Shown here: piece by piece, positions 1 to 6,798 of the stretch
Numbering within the stretch: the first letter of the stretch is position 1
Layout: every line of letters starts with the position of its first letter
NCBI GenBank assembly: GCA_905233965.1
Contig: CAJOFG010000064.1
Span: 1 to 11,160, forward strand
Source of the DNA: an uncultured Selenomonadaceae bacterium
GTDB lineage: Bacteria > Bacillota > Negativicutes > Selenomonadales > Selenomonadaceae
DNA: 11,160 nt
Reading direction: 5' to 3'
Made by a program: the position numbers and the translations under genes
The notes under the pieces: model-generated
Database searches by the model: none
What the model was told of the DNA's origin: nothing
What the model saw: the letters and a program-made list of their open reading frames with translations, nothing else

Positions 1-801
<801 letters not shown>

Positions 802-1056
802 CTTTTTGCCCTCCTTACATCATGAGTGAAAAAACATTCCGGTCGGCGGCTCGCAAAAATTTTATGAACCCAAAAGATAATTTCATTGAAGAAATTTTAT
901 TGCGAACTGCCGGATAAAAATTAAAAAAACACACGGACAGATTATATCTTCAGCAAGTTTTTACGTCAACCGAAAGAAAAAAATTTTTTAACCGAATTGC
1001 GTAAGAGTATAACCGGTTCGGCGTATATCTAAAAATGTAGACTTTTCAAATATATG
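802..1056. other. Intergenic region upstream of the PTS gene
   Basis: AT-rich non-coding stretch. It holds the PTS leader and promoter (941-969), a small inverted repeat AATTTC-ATTGAA-GAAATT at 879-896 inside the leader that could be an operator but is too weak to call, and, at about 1031-1056, a segment resembling the terminal inverted repeat of an IS30 element next to the transposase remnant. No open frame here looks like a gene. Confidence 0.5.
941..969 (-). promoter_or_regulatory. Sigma-70 promoter of the PTS gene
   Basis: On the minus strand, TTGACG (969-964) and a perfect TATAAT (946-941) are separated by exactly 17 bases. It points at the PTS gene and leaves an untranslated leader of roughly 130 bases. 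I see no convincing LicT/SacY-type antiterminator hairpin or cre site in that leader. Confidence 0.75.
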
Positions 1057-1152
1057 TTACAAAAAAGTTTGGAGAAATTCATTCGGAGATTTATACCCCA
1101 AAATACGCATGGGAATGTCATCGGAATACGACAAAAATTCTTCGCGGCAATA
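1057..1152 (-). pseudogene. Remnant of an IS30-family transposase (C-terminal tail only)
   Basis: Read on the minus strand, the bases before TAA 1057-1059 give a short frame containing DDIPMRILGYKSPNEFL and ending QTFL. This matches the extreme C-terminus typical of IS30-family DDE transposases, of the form LPRKILGYKTPEELF. Nothing upstream resembles the catalytic core, and the frame runs into the terminator at 1150-1190, so only about 25-30 codons survive. The adjacent TGTAGACTTTTCAAAT (1036-1051) resembles IS30-type terminal inverted repeats, as expected just outside the 3' end of such a transposase gene. It is an inert scar, not an active element. Identification rests on recall of the family motif over a short stretch. 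Confidence 0.55.
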
Positions 1153-1177
1153 AAAAACCGGAGCCGAATTTTTTTTC
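1141..1177. repeat. Direct repeat, left copy, flanking the RTX-like gene
   Basis: The segment TTCGCGGCAATAAAAAA, then CCGGAGCCGAA and a T run, recurs almost unchanged at 2654-2689. The left copy overlaps the first half of the terminator. Confidence 0.6.
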
Positions 1178-1190
1178 CGGACTCCGAAAA
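1150..1190 (-). terminator. Intrinsic terminator of the RTX-like gene
   Basis: On the minus strand, an 8-bp GC-rich stem (CGGAG plus CCG, bases 1159-1166 with 1178-1186, one bulged A at 1181) with an 11-base loop is followed by a six-T run (1157-1152). It starts about 26 bases after the stop codon at 1213-1215. The plus-strand reading lacks a T run, so it serves the leftward gene. Confidence 0.75.
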
Positions 1191-1212
1191 ATTTTAACGT
1201 ATGTTTTACGCT

Positions 1213-2573
1213 TTACGATTTTTGCCACTTACTCGTGCTTTGATTGTATCTGAAATTTCCGCCGCTTGAAAATTTGAAAGTCGGACTCAGATTGTCCGTC
1301 GCGTTGACTTTCAGAGTTCCGCCGCCGGAAAAAGTCAGCGAAATTTCATTGCCGGAAACTTTTCTTGAAATGAGATCACTTGTCTTGAGATTGTACAAAT
1401 TCACCGTATCGGCGGAAGATGCTTTGTTTATGACATCTGAACCGCCGTTTTTGCCGTAAATAAATTTATCCGAACCCGACCCGCCGATTAAAGTATCGTT
1501 TCCGCCGGAACCTCCCCACAAACTTCCGCCGCCTTGTTCCCGCCGATAAGAATTGAAGTTTTGGAATACTCACTGCCGTCAACCGTGCCGCTGCCCTCAG
1601 ACAAATAAACATTGGCAATAGTTTTGTCGTTTGATTCGACATTGATAAGTTTGTCGCGGGCATTTTGTATCGTCAAAGTTCCGGAAGAAGATTTCAATTT
1701 GAAAGTCGTATTGCCGACGGAAAAACCTTTGTATTTCGCTTCCAGATTGACCGCCTGTCCGGATTCAAAACTTGAAATTGTCGCGTTACCGCCCGTGTAG
1801 TCGTAAACATCGTCCGTTGCCGTCAAAATATTTGCGACGTAGGACGCGGTAACTGTGTTTGAACTCGATTTTAAAGTGAGCGTGTTGTAGTCGGAAGAAT
1901 TTGACAACGTATAAAGTTTTTGGTTGTTCTCCGTGCCGAGAATCAATCCGCTTGACGTAACTTTTATTTTATAGCCGCCGGAGTTTGCGTCATAATTTAT
2001 GGTTCTGCCGTTTATTTTCAGTTGCCCCGCCTTACTGCTTCCGCTCGTTCCCTCAGGTTCAATCCGGAAAATCGTCCCGGAAGTTGCGTTTATTGCTTCG
2101 ACGTTCGTCAGCCAAAGTCTGTCTGCGCCGCCGCGATTGTCCACGTTAATGGCAACATCACCGCTTGCCGAAGAGATTTTTTTGTACGTCACCCCGTTAT
2201 AAATCACATCGCTTTCACCAACATCGACACCGAATCCGGGATAAATATATTTTCCGTTCACCGCCGTAGAGTAGTCAGCCCAAGCGGTTGCGGCAGACCT
2301 TGTTTTGAATGTAAAACCGTTAATCGTATAAGTCCCGGCACCGCCGAGATTAAAATTCGTTCCCATTTCGGCAGTATCCGGTGTTTTATTGAACGTGAGC
2401 GAATCACCGCTTGAAAGTGTCAGTGAAGATGTCAAACGTATTCCGCCGTCATCAATCGAGGCGGAAATTCCCGTCGATTTTCCGTCTTTCGTAACGGAAA
2501 CCGCGCCGGTATTTGCGTTCGCCGTGACGACATATTTTGCAAACCTTTGAATATCAAAAGTCAACTCATTCAT
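1213..2573 (-). pseudogene. RTX-like (hemolysin-type calcium-binding) secreted protein, split by a frameshift
   Basis: Probable exported or surface protein of about 450 residues if the frame were intact. It starts at ATG 2571-2573 with a GGGAGG site 8 bases upstream; the N-terminus is MNELTFDIQRFA. The body is rich in Ser, Thr, Asn and Gly with alternating hydrophobic residues, as in beta-rich extracellular proteins, and has no classical signal peptide. The C-terminal part carries glycine/aspartate nonapeptide-like repeats (GGSGGNDTLIGGSGSDKFIYG), the calcium-binding RTX signature usual in type I secretion substrates; only about two repeats are present. The first frame ends at 1488-1490 after ILIGGNKAAEVCGEV; the natural continuation, SLWGGSGGNDTLIGG, is in the -1 frame and ends at 1213-1215. 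The break is at about 1523-1534 (GGCGGCGGAAG), consistent with loss of one G. Function and calcium binding are inferred from the repeats. Confidence 0.7.
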
Positions 2574-2612
2574 TTTAAAAACCTCCCGCGAGTTTACAAG
2601 TTTACGAAATTT

Positions 2613-2643
2613 ATTTTCCCCCCCCCCGCGCTTACTTTGTCAA
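2613..2643 (-). promoter_or_regulatory. Promoter of the RTX-like gene with a G10 tract in the spacer (candidate phase-variable)
   Basis: On the minus strand a perfect TTGACA (2643-2638) is followed by a run of ten G (2627-2618) and then GAAAAT (2618-2613), the best -10 match (4 of 6), giving a 19-base spacer. Two G fewer would give the ideal 17. Homopolymer tracts between -35 and -10 are the known switch of phase-variable surface protein promoters such as Neisseria porA. Switching here is inferred. Confidence 0.55.
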
Positions 2644-2653
2644 GAAAAAATTT

Positions 2654-2689
2654 TTCGCGACAATAAAAAATCCGGAGCCGAAATTTTTT
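2654..2689. repeat. Direct repeat, right copy, flanking the RTX-like gene
   Basis: TTCGCGACAATAAAAAAT, then CCGGAGCCGAA and a T run, matches the copy at 1141-1177 with one substitution and small length changes in homopolymers. Unlike the left copy it lacks the second stem half, so it is not itself a terminator. Confidence 0.6.
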
Positions 2690-2707
2690 CGCGCAATAAA
2701 AAATTTC

Positions 2708-2736
2708 TTGCCGGAAAAAAATAACGGTGCTATAAT
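2708..2736 (+). promoter_or_regulatory. Sigma-70 promoter of the rpsF-ssb-rpsR operon
   Basis: TTGCCG (2708-2713) and a perfect TATAAT (2731-2736) are 17 bases apart, about 77 bases before the rpsF start. A perfect 8-bp inverted repeat, CTTGCCGG (2707-2714) and CCGGCAAG (2743-2750), brackets the -10 box and the expected start site. Confidence 0.75.
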
Positions 2737-2760
2737 CCTGCTCCGGCAAGTTTATAATGA

Positions 2761-2806
2761 ACTCCCTGCCCGGAGAGAGACCGGGTCAAAGACCGAAGAG
2801 GAGGTG
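2761..2806 (+). promoter_or_regulatory. rpsF leader hairpin, candidate S6:S18 autoregulatory element
   Basis: A 5-bp hairpin CCCGG (2769-2773), AGAGAGA loop, CCGGG (2781-2785) is followed by an unpaired stretch with CCG (2793-2795). An outer CTCC (2762-2765) can pair with GGAG (2800-2803), which is the Shine-Dalgarno sequence. Bacterial rpsF leaders often carry a motif bound by the S6:S18 complex, with a conserved CCG in a bulge mimicking 16S rRNA. The match is by eye only. Confidence 0.4.
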
Positions 2807-2812
2807 TACAGA

Positions 2813-3106
2813 ATGAGAAAGTATGAAGTTGTATTCATCATCAGACCGCTTGAGGAAGAAGCGACAAACGCAGTCATCGAAAAATTTTCCAAACTCATCA
2901 CCGCGAACGGCGGCACGATTGACAAGGAAGATCGTTGGGGCAGAAAACGTCTTGCTTACGACATCAAAAAAGAGAGCGAAGGTTACTACGTTCTTTTCTA
3001 TGTGACTTGCGATTCCGCTTGCGTGAATGAGTGCGACCGCGTCATGAAAATTACCGACGAGGTTCTCAAGCACATGATTGTTCGTTCCGACGAGAAAGAG
3101 GCATGA
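2813..3106 (+). CDS. rpsF: 30S ribosomal protein S6
   Basis: Small-subunit ribosomal protein that binds 16S rRNA as a pair with S18. The 97-residue product begins MRKYEVVFIIRP, the conserved first beta strand of S6, followed by the family pattern GGTIDKEDRWGRKRLAYDIK and GYYVLFYV; it ends in an acidic/basic tail with DEKEA. The start at 2813 is chosen because GGAGGTG sits 6-7 bases upstream and the N-terminus matches the family; a longer frame reaching back to TTG 2708 would begin inside the promoter. The stop codon is separated by a single base from the ssb start, the classic rpsF-ssb-rpsR order of Firmicutes, so the three are surely co-transcribed. Confidence 0.97.
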   Translation: MRKYEVVFIIRPLEEEATNAVIEKFSKLITANGGTIDKEDRWGRKRLAYDIKKESEGYYVLFYVTCDSACVNECDRVMKITDEVLKHMIVRSDEKEA

Positions 3107-3107
3107 G

Positions 3108-3548
3108 ATGAACAAAGTTTTTCTTTCCGGAAATTTGACGAGAGATCCCGAAATTCGTTACACGCAGTCCGGAAGAGCGATGGCCAGAATGGGAATTGCC
3201 GTTCGTCGGGCGTTTCGTTCCAAGAATGCTGAAAATTCCGATCAGCCTGACGCGGATTTTTTTAACCTGACCGCGTGGGAAAAAACGGCGGAATTTTGCA
3301 GCCGTTACTTGACGAAAGGTTCTCGCGTGTTCGTCGAAGGTCGGATTCAAACTTACAGTTACGAAGGACAAGACGGCGTTAAGCGTTCCGGAGTCGATAT
3401 TCAAGTCGAGAATATCGAATTCGGCGACAGCAAACGTGCCGCCGGAGATTCCGGCTCCGCGCCGGCGAAAGCTCCGCAAAAACCGGCACGTAAAGACTAT
3501 GACGACTTCGGCAGAGATGACGGAGATGACATCGACGTTCCGTTTTGA
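3108..3548 (+). CDS. ssb: Single-stranded DNA-binding protein
   Basis: Coats and protects single-stranded DNA in replication, repair and recombination, and recruits partners through its C-terminal tip. The 146-residue protein opens with MNKVFLSGNLTRDPEIRYT, the standard SSB start, followed by the OB fold with FFNLTAWEKTAEFCSRYLTKGSRV and VEGRIQTYSYEGQDG. After about residue 110 comes a flexible Ala/Pro/Lys segment and then an acidic tail ending DDIDVPF, the conserved partner-binding tip. The start at 3108 fits the family; an in-frame upstream extension from 3078 lies inside rpsF and is rejected. A purine-rich site overlaps the end of rpsF, so translation is probably coupled to it. Confidence 0.97.
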   Translation: MNKVFLSGNLTRDPEIRYTQSGRAMARMGIAVRRAFRSKNAENSDQPDADFFNLTAWEKTAEFCSRYLTKGSRVFVEGRIQTYSYEGQDGVKRSGVDIQVENIEFGDSKRAAGDSGSAPAKAPQKPARKDYDDFGRDDGDDIDVPF

Positions 3549-3587
3549 TTCATCGCAGAAAATTTTTTGAAACCTGGAGGGTTGAAG

Positions 3588-3818
3588 ATGCGCAGAGAAA
3601 GAGGAAGACGTCCGCGCAGAAAAGTTTGTGCTTTTTGCGTGGATAAAGTCGAACACATAGATTATAAAGATGCGGCAAAACTTCGCCGTTTCACCACAGA
3701 GCGCGGAAAAATTTTGCCGCGCCGCATTTCCGGCAACTGTGCAAAACATCAGCGTCAAGTTACGATTGCAATTAAACGCGCTCGCAACATCGCGCTTTTG
3801 CCGTTCACCGCAGATTGA
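3588..3818 (+). CDS. rpsR: 30S ribosomal protein S18
   Basis: Small-subunit ribosomal protein, partner of S6 on 16S rRNA. The 76-residue product starts [17 protein letters not shown] and contains [23 protein letters not shown], the hallmark of S18, then NCAKHQRQ and [12 protein letters not shown]. The CAFC pair with the later Cys and His makes it the zinc-binding (C+) form of S18. GGAGG at 3576-3580 sets the start at ATG 3588; an upstream in-frame ATG at 3567 has no site and would add seven residues atypical of S18. It closes the rpsF-ssb-rpsR operon, followed after 34 bases by a strong terminator. Confidence 0.97.
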   Translation: MRRERGRRPRRKVCAFCVDKVEHIDYKDAAKLRRFTTERGKILPRRISGNCAKHQRQVTIAIKRARNIALLPFTAD

Positions 3819-3852
3819 AATATTCGGGCAATTTTTTTGTCCGGCGATTACG

Positions 3853-3881
3853 AAAAGAGAGTCCGGGCGACTCTCTTTTTT
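3853..3881 (+). terminator. Intrinsic terminator of the rpsF-ssb-rpsR operon
   Basis: Perfect 11-bp stem AAAAGAGAGTC (3853-3863) and GACTCTCTTTT (3869-3879) with a CGGGC loop, running into a T tract to 3881. It lies only 18 bases before the next start codon. Confidence 0.92.
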
Positions 3882-3899
3882 GTTCGGAGTTGATTTTTT

Positions 3900-4475
3900 G
3901 TGCGGAAAAAATTTTTCGTCCCCGTCGTAACTTTCGCGCTGATTTTTATTTTCGCGTTCGCTTACAAAATTTTCGTTTACGAACCGATTCGCGGAGAAAT
4001 TGCCGGGAAGGAAACGGAAACAAAACTTCTCGAATTGCGTGAAAGGGAATTGAAAAAACTTGTCGAACGTCACAAAAATTTTCCGGAGTTTGTCGAAAAG
4101 TCCGGCGAACTTTTGGCGGAGGAAGAAATTTTTTTGCCGACGGAGCCGGAGTCCGAAAAATTTGCCGCAGAAATTTATCGCGTTGCCGAATTAAACAAAG
4201 TCGAAGTTTCTTCGCTGAGAGCCGGCGAAGTTTCAAAAGTCGAACCGAAAGAAAAAAATTCCGACGATAAAGGCGAATTGTTTTTTCAACCGGTGAAAGT
4301 CGAACTCTCCGGAAATTACGTCGCGATTTTAAATTTTATCCGCGAAATTTCGGACGGCGAAAGATTTACGCAACTTTCCGGAATATCAATCACAAGCAAC
4401 GAGGAAGAAAATTTTTTGAAATGTGAAGCGGAATTTTTGATTTACAACAGAAATTTACGGGAGGAAAAATCATGA
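3900..4475 (+). CDS. pilO: PilO-like (type IV pilus assembly) inner-membrane protein
   Basis: Likely a bitopic membrane protein of the PilO/GspM kind, which in type IV pilus machines pairs with PilN to link the inner-membrane platform to the secretin. The 191-residue product has MRKK followed by one hydrophobic segment (about residues 6-26), then a charged coiled-coil-like stretch (about 35-75) and a C-terminal domain with FFQPVKVELSGNYVAILNFI, which matches the PilO pattern of a strand, a G-x-Y turn and a helix, ending in a final strand EAEFLIYNR. The start is GTG 3900: an in-frame TGA lies only 9 bases upstream and CGGAG precedes it. The stop overlaps the next start as ATGA. No other pilus gene is visible, so this is an orphan in the window. 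Family call moderately sure; role inferred. Confidence 0.7.
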   Translation: MRKKFFVPVVTFALIFIFAFAYKIFVYEPIRGEIAGKETETKLLELRERELKKLVERHKNFPEFVEKSGELLAEEEIFLPTEPESEKFAAEIYRVAELNKVEVSSLRAGEVSKVEPKEKNSDDKGELFFQPVKVELSGNYVAILNFIREISDGERFTQLSGISITSNEEENFLKCEAEFLIYNRNLREEKS

Positions 4476-5431
4476 GTGAAATTCTTTTGCATTACACCCG
4501 CGCCGGTCATGTGGAAAATATTCATCGCGGGGACATCGCGGCGGTGAATTGCGCCGGCGAAATCGTTTCGTCTGTCGGCAACGCGCACTTGCCAATGTTT
4601 TGGCGTTCGGCGGCTAAACCTTTTCAAGCTTTGCCCTTCGTGAAAAACGGCGGACTCGAAAAATATAATATCTCGCAGGAAGAACTCGCCGTTCTCGTTT
4701 CGTCACACAGCGGGGAAGAAAATCACGTCAGACTTGTTCGCGGAATTTTGGCGAAACTCGGCGTTGACGAATCCGTTTTGGACTGCGGCACGATTCGACC
4801 GATGAGCGGAAAAGTCTATAAAGATTTAATGAAGATTGGAAAACATTCGCAGATAATCGCGCTCGCCATGATGCTGGGCGTTCCCTTTGAAGGTTACACA
4901 AAGCCGGAGCATGAGGCGCAAAAACTTATTTTCAAACACGTCGCCATGGCATCGAAAATGCCGGAGGACAAATTGGAAATCGGGATTGACGGTTGCGGCG
5001 TTCCGGTGTTCTATCTCCCGCTTTACAACATGGCACTTGCTTACGCCCGACTTTCCGCGCCGGAAAAAGGCGATTGGGGCGAATATGAAAGCGCGGCGAA
5101 AAAAATTCGTGACGCGATGAGTGCGTACCCGCAAGTCGTTTCCGGTACCGGCAGAATTGATTGCGCCGTTCCGGAAATTACGAAAGGAAGAATTATCGCC
5201 AAAATCGGTTCGGACGCGGTTTACTGTCTTGCCGTGAAAGATGAAGGCTTGGGAATTTCATTCAAGATTGAGGACGGAAGTTTTGCCGCGATAACACCGA
5301 CGGTAATTGCCGTGTTGAAACATTTGGATTTGCTGACGAAAGACGAAGCCGACGAACTCGACAAGAGATTTCCGCCGGTTTTGAAAAATCATCGCGGAGA
5401 AATTATCGGAACGATCGAAAAAGTTTTCTGA
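4472..5431 (+). CDS. L-asparaginase II family protein lacking the CSGKH motif
   Basis: Belongs to the Rhizobium etli-type (ReAII, Asparaginase_II) family, whose members hydrolyse L-asparagine to aspartate and ammonia. The 319 residues carry WRSAAKPFQALP (44-55, catalytic Ser and Lys), SSHSGEENH (77-85), GYTKPEHEAQ (141-150), DGCGVP (173-178, metal Cys) and SGTGRIDC. However, the conserved block with NNCSGKH, which supplies the second zinc-binding Cys and a Lys, is absent: KDLMKIGK (117-124) is joined directly to HSQIIALAMMLG (125-136), as if about a dozen codons were deleted in frame near 4843. The protein is correspondingly short for the family. Start ATG 4472 has GGGAGG seven bases upstream and overlaps the pilO-like stop, implying translational coupling. 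Family membership is secure; catalytic activity is doubtful. Confidence 0.85.
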   Translation: MSEILLHYTRAGHVENIHRGDIAAVNCAGEIVSSVGNAHLPMFWRSAAKPFQALPFVKNGGLEKYNISQEELAVLVSSHSGEENHVRLVRGILAKLGVDESVLDCGTIRPMSGKVYKDLMKIGKHSQIIALAMMLGVPFEGYTKPEHEAQKLIFKHVAMASKMPEDKLEIGIDGCGVPVFYLPLYNMALAYARLSAPEKGDWGEYESAAKKIRDAMSAYPQVVSGTGRIDCAVPEITKGRIIAKIGSDAVYCLAVKDEGLGISFKIEDGSFAAITPTVIAVLKHLDLLTKDEADELDKRFPPVLKNHRGEIIGTIEKVF

Positions 5432-5707
5432 CGCAAAAAACTTTCCGGCAGCGTAAAAAAATTTAAACCCGAAAATCATTATCACGTTAAACGAAGCCGA
5501 AGACAGCGCACAAGGATGTGCGCGGGGAGCATAAGTCGCGTGATGCGACTTTGCGACGGCGAAGGCATTTTCTTTTGTAACTTTTCTTTGTTGCCGGACA
5601 AAGAAAAGTTAATCGCCAAAAAAAGTTATTTGCAAGAAATCAAATTTTTTAAACTGCCGTCATCAAAAAAATCTTACGTTAAAAATTTTTGCAAGGAGTG
5701 AATCGAA
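5432..5707. other. Gap between the asparaginase-like gene and birA
   Basis: The stretch contains the three-hairpin element (5506-5611) and the birA ribosome binding site AAGGAG (5693-5698). I see no clear terminator for the asparaginase-like gene and no convincing -35/-10 pair for birA. A 61-codon frame (5516-5701) is present but is made of the hairpin sequences. Confidence 0.5.
5506..5611. repeat. Three tandem perfect hairpins (REP/BIME-like intergenic element)
   Basis: Three perfect inverted repeats lie in 106 bases: GCGCACA-AGGA-TGTGCGC (5506-5523), AAGTCGC-GTGAT-GCGACTT (5533-5551) and a 14-bp stem TAACTTTTCTTTGT with ACAAAGAAAAGTTA around TGCCGG (5578-5611). None is followed by a T run on the plus strand, so they are not ordinary terminators. 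The layout resembles dispersed intergenic palindromic repeats, or alternatively a structured leader of birA. Confidence 0.6.
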
Positions 5708-6694
5708 TTGCGAAAAAATGTTCTTGAAATGTTAAGGAACGCCGGAGAAAGTTTTATTTCCGGCGAGGACATGGCAACCCGTTTGAAAATTTCCAGAACC
5801 GCCGTTTGGAAACATATTCAAAAATTGCGCAACGGCGGTTACGACATAATCAGCCGGGAAAATCGCGGTTACAAATTGAACAGGACACCGGATTTACTTT
5901 CGCCGGACGTGGTGCTGAACGGGTTGCAGACAAAAATTATCGGTGCAGGTGCCGGAAAATATATTTATCGCAACGTCGTCGACTCCACAAACAAAATTGC
6001 AAGACAGGCGGCTTACGAGGGAGCGGCTGACGGTACGGTTATCGTCGCGGAGGAACAAACCGGCGGTAAAGGAAGATTGGAGCGACCTTTTTTTTCGCCG
6101 CGTGAAAAAGGAATTTATTTTTCCCTGCTCCTTCGTCCGAAATGTTTGCCGAAAGACGCATCGAAATTTACTTTGCCGGCGGCTGTCGCTCTCGCAAAAA
6201 CTATGGAGCGTTTCGATTTAAAGCCGGAAATAAAATGGCCGAATGATGTCATGTTCGACGGAAGAAAAATCGCCGGAATTTTGACGGAGTTAAGCGCGGA
6301 GATCGGGCGCGTGAATTATATCGTCGTCGGCACCGGAATTAACGTAAACGTCAGCCGAAAAGAATTTCCGCGAAACATTCGCAAAGTCGCCGCGTCCCTG
6401 TCCGAAATGAAAGGCGAAGATTTGCCGCGTGCAGATTTTTTCCGCGCACTGCTTGAAGAGTTCGACAAAATTTATATTTCGATTAACGAAGAAGGTTTCG
6501 GAAAAGTTTTTGACCTCTGGAGAAAATACAACATCACGCTTGGAAAAAATGTAAATGTAATTTCCGCCGAGTCCGGAGAAACTTTTCAAGGTGTTGCCGT
6601 CGATATTGATTCGGACGGTGCGCTGATTGTCGAAACGAAAGACGGAAGGCGCACGGTTTATGCCGGCGACGTTTCGATACGAAATGCGGAATAA
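5708..6694 (+). CDS. birA: Bifunctional biotin-protein ligase / biotin operon repressor
   Basis: Activates biotin with ATP to biotinyl-AMP and attaches it to carboxylase biotin domains; with its DNA-binding domain it can also repress biotin genes. The 328 residues contain an N-terminal winged helix (about 1-60, with SRTAVWKHIQKLRNGGYDI), then the ligase core with DSTN (92-95), the biotin loop GGKGRLER (119-126), FSPREKGIYFSLLLRP, KWPND (176-180), GRKIAGIL, and VGTGINVNV, and a C-terminal SH3-like domain ending DGRRTVYAGDVSIR. In the loop, the second glycine of the usual GRGRxGR pattern is Glu and the first Arg is Lys, while the key Arg before Leu remains. The start is TTG 5708: AAGGAG lies 9 bases upstream and an in-frame TGA is at 5699-5701. 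A terminator follows. Confidence 0.95.
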   Translation: MRKNVLEMLRNAGESFISGEDMATRLKISRTAVWKHIQKLRNGGYDIISRENRGYKLNRTPDLLSPDVVLNGLQTKIIGAGAGKYIYRNVVDSTNKIARQAAYEGAADGTVIVAEEQTGGKGRLERPFFSPREKGIYFSLLLRPKCLPKDASKFTLPAAVALAKTMERFDLKPEIKWPNDVMFDGRKIAGILTELSAEIGRVNYIVVGTGINVNVSRKEFPRNIRKVAASLSEMKGEDLPRADFFRALLEEFDKIYISINEEGFGKVFDLWRKYNITLGKNVNVISAESGETFQGVAVDIDSDGALIVETKDGRRTVYAGDVSIRNAE

Positions 6695-6729
6695 AAAATT
6701 TTTTTTCGGCGCAAAAAAATATTTAAGTT

Positions 6730-6761
6730 AAAGCAGGTCTTAAGGGACTTGCTTTTTTTTT
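6730..6761 (+). terminator. Intrinsic terminator of birA
   Basis: Stem AAAGCAGGTC (6730-6739) with GACTTGCTTT (6746-6755), one G-T wobble, loop TTAAGG, then a continuous T tract to 6761. Confidence 0.88.
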
Positions 6762-6798
6762 CGATATTTAGGTAGCAGAAAGGAATCAATGCAAAATT

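Noticed and set aside
2708..2812. Longer rpsF starting at TTG 2708
   Set aside because: The extension covers the -35/-10 promoter and leader; S6 proteins start at MRKYE with the GGAGG site just before 2813.
3066..4073. Long minus-strand open frame (335 codons) over ssb, rpsR and the pilO-like gene
   Set aside because: It lies opposite certain genes, crosses a terminator and has a low-complexity Phe/Arg-rich composition typical of antisense shadows.
5516..5701. 61-codon open frame before birA
   Set aside because: It is built from the hairpin arms, shows no family-like sequence and has no proper ribosome binding site.
6692..6718. Possible sigma-28 promoter (TAAA, 15 bases, GCAAAAAA) before flgM
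   Set aside because: The -10 matches only 5 of 8 consensus bases in A-rich sequence, and the birA terminator lies between it and flgM.
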